From Bacteroidota bacterium (GTDB lineage: Bacteria; Bacteroidota; Bacteroidia; AKYH767-A; 2013-40CM-41-45), in the NCBI GenBank assembly GCA_016713765.1, contig JADJON010000003.1, forward strand, positions 434,001-498,000: DNA of 64,000 nucleotides, in the 5' to 3' direction. The notes under the pieces were generated by a model, which saw nothing but the letters and a program-made list of their open reading frames with translations, searched no databases and was not told the origin of the DNA. Both the position numbers and the translations under genes were made by a program. This document shows positions 1-8,075 of the stretch, in pieces (position 1 is the first letter of the stretch; each line of letters begins with the position of its first letter).

Positions 1-1
1 T

Positions 2-112
2 ACGATCCACCGGACCATCCGGAAAGTCACCGGGGAGGAATTACGTTTGGAAGACTCCGACTATCTTGCGTCTTCCGCCGACGGGATCTCGCTCCGACCC
101 GTACAGGAATAA
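2..112 (+). CDS. C-terminal end of an unidentified protein (partial)
   Basis: An open frame enters from the left edge and stops at TAA 110-112, four bases before the rsmE start. The 36 visible residues are hydrophilic and mixed, ending in ISLRPVQE. I do not recognise the family from so short a tail. The tight spacing to rsmE suggests co-transcription if the frame is real. It could also be chance, since only about 110 bases are visible. Confidence 0.4.
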   Translation, partial: TIHRTIRKVTGEELRLEDSDYLASSADGISLRPVQE

Positions 113-116
113 CTGC

Positions 117-833
117 ATGGAACTTTTCTTCTGCAACGCGATCGACGACAATCCGGTTATGCTGGGTCCGGACGAATCCTGGCACCTTTCCAAGGTGTTG
201 CGGTTGCGTGTTGGAGATGCGGTAGCCGTAACCGACGGGCACGGAGGATTCGGGACCGGGGAAATAATGGATATCAATCCCAAGGCAGCGCTGATTCGTT
301 TGAAAGAAGTCAGAAAGGCCTACAACCAACGCCCCTACTCCCTGCACATCGCGATCGCCCCCACAAAAAACATCGACCGGTTGGAGTGGTTTCTGGAAAA
401 AGCGACCGAGATCGGCATAGCTGCCATCAGTCCGATCCGTTGCCAGCGCTCCGAGCGTAAGGATGTCCGCATCGATCGGCTGGAAAAAGTCGTAATGGCT
501 GCAGTGAAGCAATCGCTGCAAGCCTATTTGCCGCAGATACATCCGATGGAAAGTCTTTCAAAATTCCTGGAATCCAACCCTGCGGGTCAACGATTCGCCT
601 GCATTACACATCAGACGCCTGAAGACGGCCTTCAGTTCCTTGCCCGGCCGGGTGGTCGTGTGGTTATCGTGATCGGACCGGAAGGCGATTTTACGGAAGA
701 TGAAATCAACCTATTGGTGCAACACGGATACCGAGGATGCTCACTGGGACCCAACCGGCTCCGTACGGAAACGGCCGGTTTAGCCGCCTGCCATACTATC
801 GCGTTGATCAACCAGGTTCGAACGAACGCCTGA
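117..833 (+). CDS. rsmE: 16S rRNA (uracil-1498-N3)-methyltransferase RsmE
   Basis: Predicted SPOUT-class methyltransferase that makes m3U1498 in 16S rRNA, in the cytoplasm on the 30S subunit. The 238 residues match the family length. The N-terminal PUA-like part (HLSKVLRLRVGD) is followed by the SPOUT part with KATEIG and the C-terminal trefoil-knot signature VIGPEGDF and LRTETAGLAA, which bind SAM. The start at ATG 117 gives the usual MELFF N-terminus. An upstream in-frame ATG at 66 would add 17 non-conserved residues inside the preceding frame, so I reject it. It lies 19 bases upstream of the DUF4159 gene on the same strand. Confidence 0.93.
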   Translation: MELFFCNAIDDNPVMLGPDESWHLSKVLRLRVGDAVAVTDGHGGFGTGEIMDINPKAALIRLKEVRKAYNQRPYSLHIAIAPTKNIDRLEWFLEKATEIGIAAISPIRCQRSERKDVRIDRLEKVVMAAVKQSLQAYLPQIHPMESLSKFLESNPAGQRFACITHQTPEDGLQFLARPGGRVVIVIGPEGDFTEDEINLLVQHGYRGCSLGPNRLRTETAGLAACHTIALINQVRTNA

Positions 834-852
834 GTATTCGTACCTTCGATTC

Positions 853-1515
853 ATGGTGCGCATCGTATCGCTGTTGGTTCTGCTAATCTGCCTGACTTCG
901 GCACGGCCGGTGGAACGCTCTTTTCGACTGGGCTTGTTGAAGTACAACGGTGGCGGTGACTGGTACGCCAATCTGGAATCTTCCCTGCGCAACCTTGCGG
1001 TCTTTGCCAATGAGCAGCTTGGAACAAACATCGATCCGGAGCAGGGCATCGTAGAGGTTGGGAGTTCCGACCTGATCAATTATCCCTTTGTCCATATGAC
1101 GGGTCACGGAAATTGGGTGTTAAGTCCTGCCGAAGCCGCCAACCTGCGGAAGTACCTCATCGGAGGTGGGTTCCTGCATATCGACGACAATTACGGGCTG
1201 GACCCCTACGTACGTCCGCAACTAAAGAAGGTGTTTCCGGAACTGGACTTTGTTGAACTGCCCTTTACTCATCCGATCTATCATCAACGATTCGATTTCC
1301 CGAACGGCCTTCCGAAGATCCACGAGCATGACGGTAAGGCGCCGCAAGGATTCGGCCTCATTTACGAAGGACGGCTGGTTTGCTTTTACACCTTTGAATG
1401 TGACTTAGGTGACGGCTGGGAGGACCATGATGTACACAAAGACTCTCCGGAAACTCACCTTCAGGCATTGCGTATGGGAGCCAATCTGCTGGAATATGCC
1501 TTTGACCGGGAGTAA
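853..1515 (+). CDS. DUF4159 family exported protein
   Basis: 220-residue protein with a short N-terminal hydrophobic signal (residues 1-18) followed by the DUF4159 hallmarks LLKYNGGGDWYANLESSLRN, HMTGHGNW, GGGFLHIDDNYG and the C-terminal LRMGANLLEYA. The family is common in Bacteroidota and of unknown biochemical role; the fold resembles a glutamine-amidotransferase-like domain, but I see no catalytic proof here. It follows rsmE by 19 bases. A promoter-like TACCTTCG sits at 841-848, only 4 bases before the ATG, so the mRNA may start at or near the start codon. Function is unknown; the family call is confident. Confidence 0.85.
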   Translation: MVRIVSLLVLLICLTSARPVERSFRLGLLKYNGGGDWYANLESSLRNLAVFANEQLGTNIDPEQGIVEVGSSDLINYPFVHMTGHGNWVLSPAEAANLRKYLIGGGFLHIDDNYGLDPYVRPQLKKVFPELDFVELPFTHPIYHQRFDFPNGLPKIHEHDGKAPQGFGLIYEGRLVCFYTFECDLGDGWEDHDVHKDSPETHLQALRMGANLLEYAFDRE

Positions 1516-1584
1516 ATCGCCTGATTTCTCCTAAATCATCCGCTTATTTCAAAAAAATCAAAGGCATTTTGTCGGAATAGAGAA

Positions 1585-1920
1585 ATGTCTTTAATTGCGC
1601 CTATCAACGAATACACACCGCTTACTTTTCAGGAAACTTACATGAGCCTTCGGATCGAGAAGCATCCGGAGATCGATCGCATCTCCGAGTATTTCCGCAA
1701 AGTCGAGGAACTGGCGAAGCGCATGGGCGTCGATATCGACGATCTTGCCCAGAGCAGGCCGGTTGGATCACTGACCGTACACGTCCCGACGCGTGACCAG
1801 CAGCAACGGCTTGCACGTGAACGAGCCAATGTATTCGTTGGTGAGAGCCCGGCTCCGGAAGTGATCCGGGAGATGAGAATCCTTTTTGATCTGCCGACAA
1901 AACCGGGAGAAAGCATCTGA
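1585..1920 (+). CDS. Small hypothetical protein
   Basis: 111-residue charged, probably cytoplasmic protein with no signal peptide or membrane segment. An internal ATG at 1642 (MSLRIEKHPEIDRI) could be the true start and would remove 19 weakly structured residues. The core looks helical, with EYFRKVEELAKRMGVDIDDL. I do not recognise the family. It is supported as a gene by base composition like its neighbours and by the strong hairpin terminator 38 bases after its stop. No operon partner is obvious. Confidence 0.55.
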   Translation: MSLIAPINEYTPLTFQETYMSLRIEKHPEIDRISEYFRKVEELAKRMGVDIDDLAQSRPVGSLTVHVPTRDQQQRLARERANVFVGESPAPEVIREMRILFDLPTKPGESI

Positions 1921-1958
1921 CCAACTCTACCGCATTCCGCGATGCGCCAAAAGAAAAA

Positions 1959-1992
1959 GGGTGTCCGACCAAGCAGTCGGACACCCTTTTTT
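1959..1992. terminator. Bidirectional hairpin terminator
   Basis: An 11-bp perfect stem (GGGTGTCCGAC, loop CAAGCA, GTCGGACACCC) is followed by six T and preceded by an A-rich run. It sits between convergent genes, the small hypothetical gene on plus and the OmpA/TPR lipoprotein on minus, and can serve both. Confidence 0.85.
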
Positions 1993-2012
1993 AATGGTGT
2001 TCTATGAGTGGA

Positions 2013-3749
2013 TTACTGGATCGAAGCCTTGAAGCCAGCGTCGTTGAACCACTTGATGAATTCGCGGTCTTCAGCGGCAGCAGCCTTGAGGGAAGCGTCT
2101 TTTGCACAAGCGTTGCGGAGGTTGTCCGTTACACCGGCAGCGTTTCCGTTACGGGCAGCGATAATGGCTTTGAGGTAGTAACCGATCGCACTGTCTTTGT
2201 CGGGCGAAGCCTCGAGCGTCATCATAGCGCCTTCTTTGTCACCCGAGAGCAAACGAGCAAGCGCGGCGTTGAAGGTGGATACTCCGGAGTAGTTGGAGAC
2301 AGCCGAGCTGTAATTACCGTTGCGGATATCGAGGATACCCATGTTCTCTTTTACTTCCGGACCAGCGTTTCCTGCTGCGGCGTAGGCTGCTGCGGCATTG
2401 GCGCGATCACCTTTGCGGCTGTAGCAGGCACCGATGTTGTTCTTCACGATACCGTTATTGGAATTGAGCTGGTCAGCCTTGTTGAACTCGGCCATGGCGC
2501 CGTCGACATCACCCTGCTGGAAGAGGATCATACCGGTGTTGTTGGCTGCGCGCCACTCTTGCGGGTACAAGCGCTGTGCCGTGCGGTAGATCGAGAGTTT
2601 TTCGTTCAGGTCCTGCGTGAGGGTACCGGCATAGAGGATCTCCTCAACGCTCAGGGAATCCGGATTCGACTTCGCGAGGGCTGCGATCTGTTCGTCGGAG
2701 CGACCCACTTTCTCGCCATTGATTGAAATCGCGGAGCGACGCAGTTTCGGCAGTACGCCTTCAGCGATCTCGGTGTAGGCTTTGCCCATTTTCTTGATTT
2801 CCATTTCGCGGGCTTCCGGATCAGAGTTGGAAGCTACGATGCGGAGGATCATGTCCTTCTGGGGCATGTTGCCAGCCTGCATCAGGTTTTGGAAACCAGC
2901 CCAATCTTCGTTGGTGGAGTTGAGGGTGAACAGGGAGCTGTCGGGGCTCACTTTCATCTTCATTTTCTTGAAGAGACCCGAAAGGTGTTTGGCAGAAGCT
3001 TTACCGCGGTTAACGGCAAGCTCGGTGTTCAGTTTCTCGGTACCGTCCGGGGAAGCATAACCCATGATGGAGATGCCCTTCAGGTTGTACGGAGCGATCG
3101 TCATGGCCTTGAGGGCGCTGTCGATGGCTGCGAACTCCGGCTTGTTGGAGATGCCGCACTCCTTCACTTTGAAGTTCGGGTTGACGTTGGCCGTGTTGAT
3201 CAGGTAGTACATGGTGCCTTCGAAAGACACCGGCACGATGCGTACGAACTGATCTTTACCGACGATCGTCTTCTCGTCGTTACGGACCAGCAGCGGGGTC
3301 ACGATCGTTCCGTCGGCGATCTTCATCGAACCGAGTTCCTTCGTGGTCTTGCCTTTGGTACCGGAAGCTTTCACCATTACATCAGCGGCTTTCATATCAG
3401 CCGTGTAAGCGATCTTGTCGCTATAAGTGAAGCTGCCACCCGTCTTGTAGTTGATCTTGTTTCCGGCGGTGGTGGATTTTTCGCCGACGTTGGTCACCGA
3501 CTTAAAGTTATGCTCGCCGGTGGACGATTTCACCATCGGGGTGACGGTAGCGTCAACCTTTTTGGCGAAGTATTTAGCAGGATAAGAGCCTTTGACAGCG
3601 ATTGCAACGCTGTCGCCGTGCATTTCCAGCGGGTTAGGCGTGACTTCATACTTCACAGTATTGAAGTTCTTGGCCATTTTGCCGAGTCCGTTACATCCGG
3701 CTACTGCCATTCCCAGCAGGATGTAGGAGAAAACTTTGATCTTACTCAT
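2013..3749 (-). CDS. OmpA/TPR outer-membrane lipoprotein
   Basis: 578-residue predicted lipoprotein. The signal peptide ends in a lipobox, MAVAGC, with the lipidated Cys near residue 19. A beta-rich N-terminal part is followed by an OmpA-like segment around residues 215-265 (GISIMGYASPDGTEKLNTELAVNRGKA cut in two: GISIMGYASPDG and LAVNRGKASA), likely peptidoglycan-binding, then TPR-like repeats from about residue 370 (EWRAANNTGMILFQQGDVDG, NNIGACYSRKGDRANAAAAY). It resembles the abundant OmpA/TPR lipoproteins of Bacteroidota, which link the outer membrane to the cell wall. It is transcribed alone, convergent with the preceding gene. A specific role, for example in secretion or gliding, cannot be assigned. 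Confidence 0.8.
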   Translation of the reverse strand: MSKIKVFSYILLGMAVAGCNGLGKMAKNFNTVKYEVTPNPLEMHGDSVAIAVKGSYPAKYFAKKVDATVTPMVKSSTGEHNFKSVTNVGEKSTTAGNKINYKTGGSFTYSDKIAYTADMKAADVMVKASGTKGKTTKELGSMKIADGTIVTPLLVRNDEKTIVGKDQFVRIVPVSFEGTMYYLINTANVNPNFKVKECGISNKPEFAAIDSALKAMTIAPYNLKGISIMGYASPDGTEKLNTELAVNRGKASAKHLSGLFKKMKMKVSPDSSLFTLNSTNEDWAGFQNLMQAGNMPQKDMILRIVASNSDPEAREMEIKKMGKAYTEIAEGVLPKLRRSAISINGEKVGRSDEQIAALAKSNPDSLSVEEILYAGTLTQDLNEKLSIYRTAQRLYPQEWRAANNTGMILFQQGDVDGAMAEFNKADQLNSNNGIVKNNIGACYSRKGDRANAAAAYAAAGNAGPEVKENMGILDIRNGNYSSAVSNYSGVSTFNAALARLLSGDKEGAMMTLEASPDKDSAIGYYLKAIIAARNGNAAGVTDNLRNACAKDASLKAAAAEDREFIKWFNDAGFKASIQ

Positions 3750-3832
3750 GGTGTGGGTGTGAGGACTATCGAGGTTAAGTAATTCGAGGCCGCAAAGATT
3801 AAAATATTTTCGTATCGGGAAAATGCTGTAAG

Positions 3833-5629
3833 TTAATTTTTTGCAGCACGTTTACGATCATTCTCATCGAGCAGGATTTTACGCATGCGAATCGCCTTTG
3901 GTGTTATTTCGAGGTATTCGTCCTTCTCGATGTATTCCATCGCTTCTTCGAGCGAGAAATCGATTTTAGGAGTAATGCGCACGTTATCATCACTACCGGC
4001 CGCCCTGAAATTCGTCAGCTGTTTTGCGCGTGTAACGTTCACTACCAGGTCACCCGGACGCGTTGCTTCGCCGATTATTTGACCCATGTAGACATCTTCT
4101 GTAGGATCTATGAAGAAACGACCCCGATCCTGAAGCTTTTCGATGGAATAAGCGGTGGCTTTACCCTTATCCATGGAGATGATCACTCCATTAATACGAC
4201 CCGGGATCTCCCCTTTCCAGGCTTCGTATGCCTTAAAGCGATGCGCGATGATCGCTTCACCCTGGGTTGCCGTTAAAAGAGAGTTTCGCAGACCGATAAT
4301 TCCACGAGCGGGAATACTGAACTCTAAATGAAGAACGTCGCCCTTCGGTTCCATGATCTGCAGTTCACCCTTGCGTTGCGTGACGAGGTCGATGACGGCT
4401 CCTGAAAATTGTTCGGGCACATTCACCGTCAGCGCTTCCATCGGTTCCATCCGTTCGCCATCCACTTCCTTGATGATCACCTGCGGTTGTCCTACCTGCA
4501 ATTCATATCCCTCTCTGCGCATCGTTTCGATGAGGATGGACAGGTGAAGGATACCACGGCCATATACATTGTATGCATCCGGCGAAGAGGTTTCATCAAC
4601 GCGGAGCGCCAGGTTCTTCTCCGTCTCCTTGAATAAACGATCGCGGAGGTGACGTGAGGTCACGAACTTGCCATCCTTTCCGAAGAAAGGCGAATTGTTG
4701 ATCGTAAAGAGCATGCTCATCGTCGGTTCGTCAACCGCGATCGGCGGAAGCGGTTCGGGATTTTCAAAGTCGGCAACGGTGTCACCGATGTCGAAGCTCT
4801 CCAAACCAACCAACGCGCAGATATCGCCGGCGCTAACCGACTCGTTCTTGCTACGACCCAACCCTTCAAAAGAATGGAGTTCCTTGATCCTGGCTTTGGT
4901 AATAGCGCCATCGCGTTTGACCAGGGAGATCGGCATATTCTCGCGCAGTTGTCCGCGGAATACGCGACCGATGGCGATGCGGCCCACATAGCTCGAGTAA
5001 TCGAGTGAAGAAATGAGCATTTGCGGTGTTCCCTCCGGAATCACCGGTGCCGGAATATGTTCAATGATAGCATCGAGCAAAGGCGTGATGTCGCTGGTGG
5101 GTTGCTGCCAGTCGGTGCTCATCCATCCCTGCTTCGAAGAACCATAGAGGGTTGGGAAGTCCAGCTGCTCCTCGGTGGCATTCAGGTTAAAGAACAAATC
5201 AAAGACCTGTTCGTGCACCTCGTCCGGGCGGCAATTCTCCTTGTCAACTTTATTGATCACGACGATCGGTTTCAAACCCGCAGCCAACGCTTTTTGCGTA
5301 ACAAAGCGGGTCTGAGGCATTGGACCTTCGAAGGCATCCACCAACAACAACACCCCGTCCGCCATGGTCAGCACCCGCTCCACCTCACCGCCGAAATCGG
5401 CGTGACCAGGTGTGTCGATAATATTGATTTTCACATCCTTATATCGAATCGACACATTTTTTGCCACGATGGTAATCCCTCGCTCCCGTTCCAGGTCATT
5501 ATTATCCAGAATCAATTCGCCGGTTTCCTGGTTGTCGCGGAAGAGTTTGGCCTGATGTAGCATTTTATCCACCAGGGTAGTCTTTCCGTGGTCGACGTGG
5601 GCGATAATGGCAACGTTGCGGATTTGCAT
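3833..5629 (-). CDS. typA: Ribosome-associated translational GTPase TypA/BipA
   Basis: 598-residue GTPase of the EF-G-like family that acts on the ribosome and in 50S assembly and stress adaptation. The G1 motif AHVDHGKTT lies at residues 10-18, followed by RERGITI (switch region), DTPGHADFG (G3) and NKVDKE (G4). Domains II, III and V and the BipA-specific C-terminal domain follow, and the length fits the family. The start MQIRNVAIIAHVDHG is the standard N-terminus. A minus-strand TACCTTCG at 5701-5694 resembles a Bacteroidota -7 box and would leave a leader of about 60 bases. Confidence 0.96.
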   Translation of the reverse strand: MQIRNVAIIAHVDHGKTTLVDKMLHQAKLFRDNQETGELILDNNDLERERGITIVAKNVSIRYKDVKINIIDTPGHADFGGEVERVLTMADGVLLLVDAFEGPMPQTRFVTQKALAAGLKPIVVINKVDKENCRPDEVHEQVFDLFFNLNATEEQLDFPTLYGSSKQGWMSTDWQQPTSDITPLLDAIIEHIPAPVIPEGTPQMLISSLDYSSYVGRIAIGRVFRGQLRENMPISLVKRDGAITKARIKELHSFEGLGRSKNESVSAGDICALVGLESFDIGDTVADFENPEPLPPIAVDEPTMSMLFTINNSPFFGKDGKFVTSRHLRDRLFKETEKNLALRVDETSSPDAYNVYGRGILHLSILIETMRREGYELQVGQPQVIIKEVDGERMEPMEALTVNVPEQFSGAVIDLVTQRKGELQIMEPKGDVLHLEFSIPARGIIGLRNSLLTATQGEAIIAHRFKAYEAWKGEIPGRINGVIISMDKGKATAYSIEKLQDRGRFFIDPTEDVYMGQIIGEATRPGDLVVNVTRAKQLTNFRAAGSDDNVRITPKIDFSLEEAMEYIEKDEYLEITPKAIRMRKILLDENDRKRAAKN

Positions 5630-5839
5630 TTTCCTTTGAAATTTTGCTAAAAAGCGGGAAAGGGCTTTTCCCTCGCCCTCCCTTCAGCGGGCCGCGAAGG
5701 TACGGACTTAAATCCGAAGAAGATAGCCTGTCGTGACATTTCCCCGGTTAACCGATCTCTGGCCCGGAACAGGAGCTTTTTCATTTACCGCGCTGGCGGA
5801 CTTTACTACTTTCGGCCCGGCCAAAACGGCTGAACCATC

Positions 5840-7972
5840 ATGAAAAACTACCTGCGCATCGGATCACTCCTGACCCTGCTGCTTCTGCAGCTAACCGTTT
5901 CCGCCCAGCAACGCGTCCGTTGCTTTACGGAAGAACACAAAACTTACCTCCGGACGAAACAACCCAAGTTGGACGAGCAACTGCGACAAGCCCGAGCCAA
6001 AGCGGAACAATGGGCCGCGGCGCATCCTGATTGGCGAAACGAATCCGGCGGCCTGATGACCATCCCGGTTGTCGTGCACGTGGTGTATAATACCACCGGA
6101 CAGAACATCAGTGATGCGCAGGTGGAATCCCAGATCGATGTGCTCAACGAAGATTTCGCGCGCCTGAATGCCGATACTGCCAACACACCTGCACCCTTCG
6201 CTTCCATTGCCGGGCCTACGCCGATCCGCTTCTGCCTCGCGCAGCGTACGCCGGACGACCAGCCCTCTACCGGCATTGAGCGCCGGCAGACCGGTACGAG
6301 TTCGTTCTTCGACGACGATGCCATCAAGGCATTCAGTTCCGGCGGACTCGATGCATGGGATCCGACCCGTTTCTTCAACATCTGGGTTGGTCCACTGGGT
6401 GGCGGTTTGCTGGGTTATGCCGAGTTCCCCAGCGGAACCATCAGCAACACCTATGGCGTCGTGATTGCCTATGACGCTTTCGGTCGTATCGGAACCGCGG
6501 CTTCTCCTTTCGATCTTGGCCGTACCGCCAGCCACGAGATCGGTCATTGCTTTGGTCTCTACCATATCTGGGGGGATGATGGCAACTCGTGTAGCGGCAG
6601 TGACGGCATCAGCGATACCCCCAACCAGGGCGGCGCAACCTTCGGTTGCAGAACTTTCCCGGCTACCGACGCCTGTACTTCGACCGGCAACGGCGTGATG
6701 TTCATGAACTATATGGATTACAGCGACGACAACTGCCTGAACATCTTTACCGAGGAGCAAGCCACCGTGATGGTCGGGACGATCAACAGCTTCTATTCTT
6801 CCCTGCTTTCTTCTGATGGTTGTACGCCCGTCAATATCGCGGCGCTCGACGCGGGGATCAACGCCATCACCTCCCCGACAGGCGCTTTCTGCGACACCAC
6901 CATCGCACCGGTCGTGACGCTGCGTAATTACGGCGCCAACGTGTTGACCAGCGTCAACTTCAACTATTCCATCGACGGCGGAACGGTCAATACGTATGCC
7001 TGGACGGGCAACCTGGCCAGTCTGACCTCCGTGGCTGTCAACCTGCCGGCAATCAGCGTAACCGGCGGACCTCACACTTTCACCTGTTATACCAGTGATC
7101 CGAACAGCGGCACCGATGCCAATGCCGCCAATGATTCGGAATCATCCAATTTCAACGTGAACACACTGGGCGCTTCGCTGCCGGTCGTAGAAGGATTTGA
7201 AGGCACGTTCCCGCCCGTCAATTTCACGATCGAGAATCCGGATGCCGCTACTACCTGGGAACGTTCCACAGCAGCGTCCCATAGCGGCAGTGCCGTCTCT
7301 TTCCTGGATAACTACAACTACAATGCGGTCGGCCAACGCGACGATCTTGTCCTACCCGCCTTCGACCTGACAAGCATCTCCGATCCTGAACTTTCCTTCT
7401 GGCTTGCCTATGCACACTACGACGGATCGCTTGGCGTCCTGACCGATTCACTGGAGATCTCGATCTCTACTGATTGCGGCAGCACCTGGACCACGCTTTT
7501 CCATGACGGAGGCGCATCGCTTAACACAACGGCGGGCGGCGCGTCGGTCACCAACGAATTCGTGCCGACCGCTGGTGAATGGGAACGATTCGCCATTGAC
7601 TTGAGCGCCTATTCTTCCGTAACCAGCGCGATCCTGCGATTCACCAACATCAACGGCTATGGCAACCAGATCTACCTCGACGATATCAACATCGACATTG
7701 CCACCGGACTTTTTTCCTTTGGCAACAAGAGCAAACTGCTCGTTTATCCGAACCCGGCTCACCATGCCTTTACAGTACAGACGCCGCGTCACCTCAGTGG
7801 CAATGGAGAATTGGTCATCCGCGATCTTTCCGGGCGTGAGTTGCGTCGCGAAAATGTCGAGCTTCAAGGACAATTGCTCCAGATTGATGCTTCGAACTGG
7901 AATTCGGGAGCTTATCCTGTCGAACTGACTACTGCCGCAGGTCAATTCCGCGTAGTGGTACTTATTCATTAA
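5840..7972 (+). CDS. Secreted M43-family zinc metalloprotease with T9SS sorting domain
   Basis: 710-residue extracellular protease. A signal peptide (residues 1-22, ending VSAQ) is followed by a pro-region and a pappalysin/M43 catalytic domain with the extended zinc motif HEIGHCFGLYH near residue 230 and a Met-turn FMNYMDYSDDNC. The middle part has beta-sandwich segments, one around residues 450-620 resembling MAM/jelly-roll modules (SHSGSAVSFLDNYNYN, LSFWLAYAHYDG). The C-terminal 75 residues are a type A T9SS sorting domain (LLVYPNPAHHAF, LVIRDLSGRELRR), so export across the outer membrane by T9SS is predicted. It has its own terminator and is followed by another T9SS cargo gene on the same strand. 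Confidence 0.93.
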   Translation: MKNYLRIGSLLTLLLLQLTVSAQQRVRCFTEEHKTYLRTKQPKLDEQLRQARAKAEQWAAAHPDWRNESGGLMTIPVVVHVVYNTTGQNISDAQVESQIDVLNEDFARLNADTANTPAPFASIAGPTPIRFCLAQRTPDDQPSTGIERRQTGTSSFFDDDAIKAFSSGGLDAWDPTRFFNIWVGPLGGGLLGYAEFPSGTISNTYGVVIAYDAFGRIGTAASPFDLGRTASHEIGHCFGLYHIWGDDGNSCSGSDGISDTPNQGGATFGCRTFPATDACTSTGNGVMFMNYMDYSDDNCLNIFTEEQATVMVGTINSFYSSLLSSDGCTPVNIAALDAGINAITSPTGAFCDTTIAPVVTLRNYGANVLTSVNFNYSIDGGTVNTYAWTGNLASLTSVAVNLPAISVTGGPHTFTCYTSDPNSGTDANAANDSESSNFNVNTLGASLPVVEGFEGTFPPVNFTIENPDAATTWERSTAASHSGSAVSFLDNYNYNAVGQRDDLVLPAFDLTSISDPELSFWLAYAHYDGSLGVLTDSLEISISTDCGSTWTTLFHDGGASLNTTAGGASVTNEFVPTAGEWERFAIDLSAYSSVTSAILRFTNINGYGNQIYLDDINIDIATGLFSFGNKSKLLVYPNPAHHAFTVQTPRHLSGNGELVIRDLSGRELRRENVELQGQLLQIDASNWNSGAYPVELTTAAGQFRVVVLIH

Positions 7973-7998
7973 TGATAGTCTCGTCATTTGTTTGATCA

Positions 7999-8032
7999 AA
8001 ACAGGCGATCCATTGGGATCGCCTGTTTCATT
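7999..8032 (+). terminator. Hairpin terminator after the M43 protease gene
   Basis: A 13-bp perfect stem (AAACAGGCGATCC, loop ATTG, GGATCGCCTGTTT) begins 26 bases after the protease stop. The downstream T-run is short, so some read-through into the next gene is possible. Confidence 0.75.
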
Positions 8033-8075
8033 TCTGCGGATTTCCTGTTAAATTGTCAACGCTAAAAAGGAAATC

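Noticed and set aside
5891..7075. 394-residue minus-strand frame
   Set aside because: It is the antisense shadow of the M43 protease gene, whose plus-strand frame has clear motifs.
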